From assembly GCA_002713495.1 (NCBI GenBank), contig PATA01000010.1, positions 50,123 to 55,166 on the forward strand: 5,044 nucleotides of DNA, written 5' to 3'. This stretch comes from Flavobacteriaceae bacterium (GTDB taxonomy: Bacteria; Bacteroidota; Bacteroidia; Flavobacteriales; Flavobacteriaceae). The notes below the pieces were generated by a model. It saw nothing but the letters and a program-made list of their open reading frames with translations. It ran no database searches and was not told where the DNA came from. The position numbers were made by a program, and so were the translations under genes. This document shows positions 1 through 5,044 of the stretch, in pieces (positions within the stretch are counted from its first letter, which is position 1; the number at the start of each line of letters is the position of its first letter).

Positions 1-1524
1 GAAGATGCTTTAGTTGATGCAGATGTTTTTATTGGATTATCAAAGCCTGATATTCTGAGTGTAAAGATGTTGAAGTCAATGAAAGATAATCCAATTGTCT
101 TTGCAATGGCAAACCCTGACCCAGAAATTAAATACCAAACAGCTTGCTCAACTAGAGATGATGTAATTATGGCTACAGGAAGATCTGACAACCCAAATCA
201 AGTAAATAATGTTTTAGGTTTTCCATTTATTTTTAGAGGTGCACTGGATGTGAGAGCTACTAAAATTAATGAGGAAATGAAAATGGCTGCGGTTACAGCT
301 CTTGCCAATTTAGCAAAACAGCCTGTTCCTGAACAAGTAAATATTGCATATGGTGAAATGAAACTTTCATTTGGAAAAGAATATATTATCCCCAAGCCAT
401 TTGACCCTAGACTAATTACTGAAATCCCTCCCGCAGTAGCAAAAGCTGCAATAGACTCTGGTGTAGCAAAGCAATCAATTGTGGATTGGGATAAATACAA
501 AGAAAATTTAGCATTAAGATTAGATAACGATCAAAAATTGGTAAGGCTACTTCATACTAGAGCTAGAAGAAAATCAAAAAAATTGATTTTTGCAGAGGCA
601 GACCAACTTGATGTTCTTAAGGCTGCCCAAATAGTATATGAAGAAAGTATTGCTGTTCCAGTTCTACTTGGAAATAAGACAACCATTAAAAATTTGATGA
701 AAACGATTGAATTTGACGCAGATATTGATATTATTGACCCAAAATCAACTGATCAATCAAAATTAAGAACTAAATATGCAGAAATCTTTTGGAAAGAAAG
801 GAATAGGAGTGGAGTAACCCTAGAGGATTCTAAAAGACTCCTAAGAGAGAGAAATTATTTTGGAGCCATGATGGTAAAAAATTGTGATGCAGATGCTATG
901 TTATCTGGGTACTCAAGAAATTATCCAGCAGTTATTAAACCTATATTAGAATCAATTGGTCCAGCAAAAGGGGTAAGAAGAGTTGCCGCAACAAACCTTA
1001 TGCTAACAAAAAGGGGTCCTATTTTTTTATCTGATACCTCATTGAATATAAATCCCAACTCTAAAGAATTGGCTAAAATTGCTCAAATGACCTCCCAAAC
1101 GGTTAAAATGTTTGGATTACAACCTGTTTTAGCAATGCTCTCATTTTCAAATTATGGATCTTCAGAGTTTACTGAGGCAACAAAAATTTCCAATGCCGTA
1201 AAAATTTTACATAGATATTACCCTGATATAGATGTTGATGGGCCAGTCCAATCTGATTTTGCATTAAATAAAAAAATGTTAAAAAGTAAGTTTCCGTTTT
1301 CTCATTTAACTAATAAAAATGTCAATACATTAATATTCCCTAATCTTGACTCCGCAAATATAACATATAAGCTAATGAAAGAGCTAAATGGAAATTTATC
1401 TATTGGTCCAATTTTAATGGGCTTAAATGCCCCAGTCCATATCCTTCAGTTAGGGGCTTCAGTTCAAGAAATTGTTAATATGGCTGCTGTTGCAGTTGTT
1501 GATTCTCAACAAAAAAGAAAATGA
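1..1524 (+). CDS. maeB: MaeB-type NADP-dependent malic enzyme with C-terminal phosphotransacetylase-like domain (5' end cut off)
   Basis: This is the C-terminal 507 residues of a cytoplasmic malic enzyme of the large MaeB class. It decarboxylates malate oxidatively to pyruvate and CO2 and makes NADPH. The frame is open from base 1, so the methionine codon at 67 is internal and the true start lies upstream. Family members run about 750-770 aa, so roughly 250 residues are missing. Numbering from base 1, the nucleotide-binding domain shows DVFIGLS (8-14), FAMANPDPEI (34-43) and NPNQVNNVLGFPFIFRGALD (64-83), all hallmark motifs of this class. From about residue 182 to 505 follows a PTA-like domain, recognisable from KKLIFAEAD and, near the end, NTLIFPNLDSANITYK and SIGPILMGLNAPVHILQLG. 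In this family that domain is regarded as regulatory (acetyl-CoA sensing) rather than catalytic, and here the PTA active-site Ser-Arg is replaced by Gln-Leu (483-484). Specificity for NADP rather than NAD is inferred from family membership only. The gene ends in TGA, one base before ruvA. Confidence 0.95.
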   Translation, partial: EDALVDADVFIGLSKPDILSVKMLKSMKDNPIVFAMANPDPEIKYQTACSTRDDVIMATGRSDNPNQVNNVLGFPFIFRGALDVRATKINEEMKMAAVTALANLAKQPVPEQVNIAYGEMKLSFGKEYIIPKPFDPRLITEIPPAVAKAAIDSGVAKQSIVDWDKYKENLALRLDNDQKLVRLLHTRARRKSKKLIFAEADQLDVLKAAQIVYEESIAVPVLLGNKTTIKNLMKTIEFDADIDIIDPKSTDQSKLRTKYAEIFWKERNRSGVTLEDSKRLLRERNYFGAMMVKNCDADAMLSGYSRNYPAVIKPILESIGPAKGVRRVAATNLMLTKRGPIFLSDTSLNINPNSKELAKIAQMTSQTVKMFGLQPVLAMLSFSNYGSSEFTEATKISNAVKILHRYYPDIDVDGPVQSDFALNKKMLKSKFPFSHLTNKNVNTLIFPNLDSANITYKLMKELNGNLSIGPILMGLNAPVHILQLGASVQEIVNMAAVAVVDSQQKRK

Positions 1525-1528
1525 TATG
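1511..1528 (+). promoter_or_regulatory. A-rich translation initiation region of ruvA joined to the maeB stop
   Basis: An almost pure A run (1511-1521, with one G at 1517) precedes the ruvA ATG at 1526. No Shine-Dalgarno sequence is visible, which fits Bacteroidota, where A-rich upstream sequence commonly marks starts. The maeB TGA (1522-1524) lies inside this region with one base separating it from the ATG, an arrangement that favours translational coupling by re-initiation. Coupling is inferred, not shown. Confidence 0.55.
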
Positions 1529-2107
1529 ATAACTCAATTAAAAGGAAAATTAATAGAAAAACACCCTACACATTTAGTTATAGAATGTCATGGAGTAGGA
1601 TACGAAGTAAACATATCATTGTACACCTTTGGACAGATCAATGATGTAGAGGAGATAAAGCTTTATACCCACCTGCAAATCAGAGAAGATGCTCATCTAT
1701 TATATGGATTTATGACCGAACTTGAGAGGGCTGTTTTTAGATTATTGATTAGCGTTTCTGGAATTGGAACTAGTACCGCCAGAACAATGTTATCCTCATT
1801 ATCCCCAAAAGATGTACAAAATGCAATTTTAAGTGATGATGTGAACAAAATTAAAACCGTTAAAGGGATCGGTCTTAAAACAGCTCAAAGAGTAATTATT
1901 GAACTTAAAGATAAAATTAAAAATCTTTATGGAATTGATGAAATTTCCCAAAAATCAAACAATACAAATAAAGAAGAAACGTTATCAGCTTTAGAGGTTC
2001 TTGGATATAACCGAAGAAACTCTGAAAAAGTAATTGATAACCTAATTCAAAGCGATCCTGAAAGCTCCGTAGAGACTTTAATAAAGTTAGCCTTGAATAA
2101 GCTTTAA
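1526..2107 (+). CDS. ruvA: Holliday junction branch migration protein RuvA
   Basis: This is complete, 193 aa, close to the usual size of about 200 aa. RuvA tetramers bind the four-way DNA junction and load the RuvB ATPase rings that drive branch migration, after which RuvC cuts. All three domains are visible. An N-terminal OB fold (about 1-62) opens MITQLKGKL and ends REDAHLLYGF; Glu54 and Asp55 match the acidic pin (E55/D56 of E. coli) that holds the junction open. Two helix-hairpin-helix DNA-binding motifs follow, VSGIG (77-81) and VKGIG (112-116), the second leading into KTAQRVIIELKDK. After a polar Asn/Lys/Ser-rich linker (about 137-149), a small C-terminal helical domain with ALEVLGY (155-161) is the RuvB-binding part. 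The ATG at 1526 is chosen over an in-frame ATG at 1472 because RuvA proteins begin exactly at this MI-x-x-L-x-G motif. The gene is packed between maeB (1 base) and sprA (7 bases). No ruvB or ruvC is in the window. Confidence 0.97.
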   Translation: MITQLKGKLIEKHPTHLVIECHGVGYEVNISLYTFGQINDVEEIKLYTHLQIREDAHLLYGFMTELERAVFRLLISVSGIGTSTARTMLSSLSPKDVQNAILSDDVNKIKTVKGIGLKTAQRVIIELKDKIKNLYGIDEISQKSNNTNKEETLSALEVLGYNRRNSEKVIDNLIQSDPESSVETLIKLALNKL

Positions 2108-2117
2108 AATAAGTTTG
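2094..2117 (+). promoter_or_regulatory. TTG translation start of sprA, bounded upstream by an in-frame stop
   Basis: In the sprA frame a TGA lies at 2094-2096 and the only conventional start codon before the signal peptide is TTG at 2115-2117. The other codons at 2097-2114 are ATA, AGC, TTT, AAA, ATA and AGT. The first in-frame ATG (2229) lies beyond the signal peptide and its cleavage site. The bases just upstream (2105-2113) are A-rich, with no Shine-Dalgarno element. TTG is therefore the best-supported start; the rare ATT at 2118 cannot be formally excluded. Confidence 0.8.
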
Positions 2118-2195
2118 ATTAAGAGTAAGTTTTTTAATTTTAACCTCTCATTTTTCCCTATACTGTTTTTGTTTGTAGGATATAATCTTTTTGCC
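2115..2195 (+). other. Sec signal peptide of SprA
   Basis: The first 27 codons encode a short basic N-terminus (MIKSK, initiator read as Met), a hydrophobic Phe/Leu-rich core (residues 11-22) and a cleavage region NLFA followed by QD. Predicted cleavage is after Ala27, leaving Gln28 as the mature N-terminus, a common pattern for exported Bacteroidota proteins. There is no Cys at +1, so it is not a lipoprotein signal. It directs SprA through the inner membrane on its way to the outer membrane. Confidence 0.85.
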
Positions 2196-5044
2196 CAAGA
2201 TAGTAAAGTAGATCAGGTAGATCCAAAAATGATTATTTCATTTCCTGATTCTTCTTTTGTGGAAGATAATTATACTTATGACCCAGAAACAGACAGGTAT
2301 TATTTATCTAAAACAATTGGAAGTTATCCAATTAATTCTCCATTAGTTTTAACACCAGATCAGTATGAAAAATTGATATTATCAAAAAATATTAAAAGCT
2401 ATTTTAAACAAAAAACACTTGCAATAAGCGGAAAATCATTAGGGCTGGAAGAAGTCCAAAAGAATCTTCTACCTGAATTATATATAAATAACAAGTATTT
2501 TCAAAGTATTTTTGGGAGTGATATAATTGAAATTAATCCACAGGGATCAATTGGTCTGGATTTAGGTCTTAGATATCAAAAGAATGATAATCCTGCTGCA
2601 TCTCCGAGAAATAGAAGAAATCTGAGCTTTGATTTTGATCAAAGGATTACGCTAAGTCTTCTTGGAAAAATAGGGAATAGGCTTCAACTTACAGCTAATT
2701 ACGATACTGAATCAACATTTGACTTTCAAAACTTAATTAAAGTGCAATATAATCCCCCAAAGGCAAGGGAGCCATTTAATTATGATAGACTAGATGAAAA
2801 GAATATTAATAATAAAATTTATGACATAGAGAATAAGTTAGACAATTCCAAAGATCAATTGATTGACGCAAAAAATAAAATTTTAGATTTAAAAAACAAG
2901 GGCAATCAATATTTAAATGATCCAACTCAAGTCGGAACTGATGTTGCTGATTATCTAGATGGAAAGGTCACTGAGGATGGAATTCTTCAAAATATTGACA
3001 TTGGAAATATAAGTATGCCGTTAAACAGTAATTTGATTCAAGGAGCCCAAAGTTTATTTGGTATTAGAACCGATTTAAAGTTTGGTAAAACAAATGTTAC
3101 TGCAGTTTTTTCAGAACAAAGGTCACAGTCTCAGCAAGTTGTTTCTCAAGGAGGAGGTACTATCCAAGAATTTGAGGTGTTTGCCTTGGATTATGAGGAA
3201 GATAGACATTATTTTCTTAGTCAATTTTTTAGAGATCAGTATGATTCAGCTCTAGAAACATACCCTTACATTAATTCAAATATTCAAATAACCAGGATTG
3301 AAGTTTGGGTGACCAATCGAGGTTCACAAACCCAAAATATAAGAAACATAATTGCTTTTCAGGATTTGGGGGAAAGTCAAATAGATAAAACAGGAATAGG
3401 CTCCAATATAGAAAATTTTTTTGTTTACGAGGGTTCTAAAATATTACCAGATAACGGAACAAATAAGCTTGATCCAAATTTGATTGAAAACGGTGGGATT
3501 TTGAACAATAAAATTAGAGATATTTCATCTGTGAAATTAGGTTTTGGAAATGAGCAGTCTAAGTTTAAAGAAGGTACTGATTATGCAGTTTTAGAAAGTG
3601 CAAGAAAATTAGAGAAAAATGAATATATTTTAAATTCTAGATTAGGTTTTATATCATTAAATCAACGTTTAAGTAATGATGAAGTTCTATCTGTTTCTTA
3701 TCAATATACTTACAATGGAAAGGTATACCAAGTTGGTGAATTTGCAAACGGTAGTGTTCCGGGAACCACTATCTCAACTTCAGACGATCAAGAGCCCCAA
3801 CTTGAAAATAATAGTTTAATAACAAAATTATTAAAAAGTAATTTAACTGATGTGTCTCAACCTATATGGGATTTAATGATGAAAAATATATATAGTACAG
3901 GTGCATTTAATTTATCTGAAGAAAATTTTAGATTAAATATTTTGTATTTAGATCCATCACCAATTAATTATATAAGTCCGATTGATCAGAATTATTGGCC
4001 TGAAAACCTAGAAAATCAGGTTTTACTTAAAACATTTGGATTAGATAAGCTTAATATATATAAAGACCCTGTACCAAATGGCGATGGATTTTTTGATTTT
4101 ATACCAGGAATTACTATAGAACCTCAATCAGGAAGAATAATTTTCCCTAAAGTTGAACCCTTTGGAAACTTTTTGTTTAACCTTCTAAAAAATAATAAAG
4201 TGTTAGAGGATTATAACAATGAAAACACTTTTAATAAAAATCAAAAACAATATGTTTTTAAAGAAATGTATTCATTAACAAAAGCTGCAGCATTTGAGGT
4301 ATCAGAAAAAAATAAATTTCAACTTAAAGGAAGATATTCGTCTAGCGAGTCTGATGGAATATCAGTAGGAGCTTTCAATATCCCAAGAGGCTCAGTAATA
4401 GTATCTGCTGGAGGAAGAATACTGCAAGAGGGTATTGATTACACTGTAAATTATGATATAGGAAGAGTTAAGATCCTTGATCAAGGTTTAAAAGCTTCGA
4501 ATACTCCAATTTCAATTTCTTTGGAAAATAACACATTTTTTAATCAGCAAAATAAAAGGTTTTCGGGATTAGATATTCAACATAAAATAAATGAAAATGT
4601 TGCAGTTGGTGGGACTGTTATGAATCTGAATGAGATGCCGTTAACTCAAAAGGCTAATTATGGTACTGAACCAGTAAATAATACCATGATTGGGTTTAAT
4701 ACAAATTTTTCAAAAGAAATGCCATTTATTTCAAGACTAGTAAACAAGTTCAAATCATTACAGTCAGATATTCCTTCAAGATTATCATTTAGAGGAGAAA
4801 TAGCTTCATTAATTTCTGGAAATCCAAAGAACACAAATCTTGATGGTGAAGCTAATGTTTATATAGATGATTTTGAAGGAGCACAAACAAATATTGACAT
4901 AAAAGGTTTTTCATCATGGAAGTTAGCAAGTGTTCCATTTAAAAATTTTAAAGGATCAGGTGCTCAAAATAATGATTTATCTGGAGGTTATGGTAGAGCT
5001 AAATTAGCTTGGTACTCAATTGATCCTATATTCTATACAAGTGG
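2115..5044 (+). CDS. sprA: T9SS outer-membrane translocon SprA (Sov), N-terminal about 40% (3' end cut off)
   Basis: SprA (Sov in Porphyromonas) is the giant outer-membrane channel of the type IX secretion system. It exports proteins with T9SS C-terminal signals, including gliding adhesins in motile species. The F. johnsoniae protein forms a single-chain 36-strand barrel that works with PorV and a plug protein. The window shows 976 codons of about 2,400 expected, with no stop or frameshift. After a signal peptide (1-27) come family-typical blocks: IEINPQGSIGLDLGLRY (from 138), NPAASPRNRRNLSFDFDQ, NYDTESTFDFQN (195-206), GNISMPLNSNLIQGAQSLFG (from 297), FEVFALDYEEDRHYFLSQFF (from 353), FDFIPGITIEPQSGRIIFP, YIDDFEGAQ (916-924) and AWYSIDPIFY (from 965). 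These make the identification firm. Residues 216-285 are a charged insertion with coiled-coil character that I do not recall from other SprA proteins. The start is TTG, 7 bases after ruvA, implying co-transcription. Gliding itself cannot be concluded, because many non-gliding Bacteroidota have SprA. Confidence 0.96.
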   Translation, partial: MIKSKFFNFNLSFFPILFLFVGYNLFAQDSKVDQVDPKMIISFPDSSFVEDNYTYDPETDRYYLSKTIGSYPINSPLVLTPDQYEKLILSKNIKSYFKQKTLAISGKSLGLEEVQKNLLPELYINNKYFQSIFGSDIIEINPQGSIGLDLGLRYQKNDNPAASPRNRRNLSFDFDQRITLSLLGKIGNRLQLTANYDTESTFDFQNLIKVQYNPPKAREPFNYDRLDEKNINNKIYDIENKLDNSKDQLIDAKNKILDLKNKGNQYLNDPTQVGTDVADYLDGKVTEDGILQNIDIGNISMPLNSNLIQGAQSLFGIRTDLKFGKTNVTAVFSEQRSQSQQVVSQGGGTIQEFEVFALDYEEDRHYFLSQFFRDQYDSALETYPYINSNIQITRIEVWVTNRGSQTQNIRNIIAFQDLGESQIDKTGIGSNIENFFVYEGSKILPDNGTNKLDPNLIENGGILNNKIRDISSVKLGFGNEQSKFKEGTDYAVLESARKLEKNEYILNSRLGFISLNQRLSNDEVLSVSYQYTYNGKVYQVGEFANGSVPGTTISTSDDQEPQLENNSLITKLLKSNLTDVSQPIWDLMMKNIYSTGAFNLSEENFRLNILYLDPSPINYISPIDQNYWPENLENQVLLKTFGLDKLNIYKDPVPNGDGFFDFIPGITIEPQSGRIIFPKVEPFGNFLFNLLKNNKVLEDYNNENTFNKNQKQYVFKEMYSLTKAAAFEVSEKNKFQLKGRYSSSESDGISVGAFNIPRGSVIVSAGGRILQEGIDYTVNYDIGRVKILDQGLKASNTPISISLENNTFFNQQNKRFSGLDIQHKINENVAVGGTVMNLNEMPLTQKANYGTEPVNNTMIGFNTNFSKEMPFISRLVNKFKSLQSDIPSRLSFRGEIASLISGNPKNTNLDGEANVYIDDFEGAQTNIDIKGFSSWKLASVPFKNFKGSGAQNNDLSGGYGRAKLAWYSIDPIFYTS
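2760..2969 (+). other. Coiled-coil insertion in the SprA N-terminal region
   Basis: Residues 216-285 lie between two blocks that I remember as nearly adjacent in SprA: the one ending LIKVQYNPP and the one starting TEDGILQNIDIGNISMPL. The segment is Lys/Asn/Asp-rich. From residue 231 to 259 it carries Ile231, Ile235, Ile238, Leu242, Ser245, Leu249, Ala252, Ile256 and Leu259 at exact alternating 4- and 3-residue spacing, the a/d pattern of a coiled coil or helical hairpin. A Gly263-Asn-Gln break and a second, less regular stretch follow. The surrounding protein is otherwise beta-type. The heptad pattern is seen directly; its status as an insertion rests on memory of the family. Confidence 0.6.
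3567..3707 (+). repeat. SprA internal module, copy 1 (protein-level repeat)
   Basis: Residues 485-531 start KEGTDYAVLE and later read LGFISLNQRLSNDEVLSVSY. The pattern is a turn-forming EGxDY, then a G-hydrophobic-x-hydrophobic strand, then a closing alternating strand. It resembles the segment at residues 771-804. It probably represents the repeated N-terminal SprA unit (Pfam describes an SprA_N domain that I recall occurring twice per protein). The similarity is at protein level only. Confidence 0.45.
4425..4526 (+). repeat. SprA internal module, copy 2 (protein-level repeat)
   Basis: Residues 771-804 start QEGIDYTVNY and continue DIGRVKILDQGL and then NTPISISLE. They match the order of elements in the first copy: EGxDY, an (I/L)G-x-(I/V) strand, a G/R-Leu turn, then an (I/V)S(I/V)S strand. 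This copy is shorter because it lacks the charged ESARKLEKNEY stretch between the first two elements. It is preceded by GSVIVSAGGRIL, another family-typical block. Confidence 0.45.

Noticed and set aside
198..500. A 100-codon open frame on the - strand.
   Set aside because: It lies entirely inside the conserved maeB coding region, antisense to strong family motifs, and its product looks like no protein I recognise. It is a shadow frame.
1022..1028. A run of seven T inside maeB, considered as a phase-variation tract.
   Set aside because: It is too short and unremarkable at this base composition, it encodes conserved Phe/Leu codons, and the frame is intact.
1472..1525. An upstream in-frame ATG that would give RuvA an 18-residue hydrophobic extension resembling a membrane anchor.
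   Set aside because: These bases encode the conserved end of MaeB in another frame, the hydrophobicity is a by-product of that, and RuvA proteins begin at the MI-x-x-L-x-G motif encoded from 1526.
2087..2117. A promoter-like pair: TAAGTTTG at 2110 matches the Bacteroidota -7 consensus TAnnTTTG, with TTAG 19 bases upstream as a weak -33 element.
   Set aside because: Transcription would start after the TTG start codon of sprA, leaving the message without its start and signal peptide. The -33 element is imperfect, and the match is plausible by chance in AT-rich DNA.
2096..2150. A/T-rich stretch at the ruvA-sprA junction with T runs, considered as a terminator.
   Set aside because: There is no GC-containing stem before the T run, and the T-rich bases encode the Phe-rich signal peptide of SprA.
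2207..2221. A short direct repeat, GTAGATC twice with two bases between.
   Set aside because: It encodes a small Val-Asp repeat just after the signal peptide, where SprA is variable. There are only two copies and no sign of a regulatory or mobile origin.
2229..2231. First ATG in the sprA frame as a possible start.
   Set aside because: It lies 11 codons past the predicted signal-peptide cleavage site. An outer-membrane barrel needs the signal peptide encoded from 2115.
1..5044. The possibility of an undescribed system such as defence genes, a mobile element or a biosynthetic cluster.
   Set aside because: All three genes belong to well-known families in a conserved order, coding density leaves no room for hidden genes, and base composition looks uniform throughout.

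Overview
This AT-rich window (roughly one third G+C by eye) is ordinary core chromosome from a member of the Bacteroidota, most likely a Flavobacteriia-like or Cytophagia-like organism. Three things point there. It contains SprA, the outer-membrane translocon of the type IX secretion system (T9SS), which is essentially confined to this phylum and close relatives. The gene order malic enzyme, ruvA, sprA is, as I recall it, recurrent in Bacteroidota. The start sites have A-rich upstream sequence and no Shine-Dalgarno element. All recognisable genes are on the + strand, and intergenic DNA totals only 8 bases.

Layout: positions 1-1524 hold the 3' two thirds of a MaeB-type malic enzyme, with the end of its NAD(P)-binding domain followed by a phosphotransacetylase-like (PTA) domain. 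One base later, 1526-2107 is a complete ruvA (193 aa), the Holliday-junction-binding subunit of the RuvAB branch-migration motor. Seven bases later, a TTG-initiated sprA begins at 2115 with a clear Sec signal peptide. It stays open to the window end, covering 976 codons, or about 40% of the usual length of around 2,400 aa.

The three genes look like one transcription unit, but they have no evident common pathway: central carbon metabolism, DNA recombination and protein export. The points most worth a second look are a 70-residue insertion in the SprA N-terminal region carrying a regular four-heptad coiled-coil pattern, the non-ATG start of sprA, and the loss of the phosphotransacetylase active-site residues in the MaeB PTA domain. 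I found no RNA gene, mobile element, CRISPR array, prophage or obvious novel system. No stretch over 300 bases lacks a gene.
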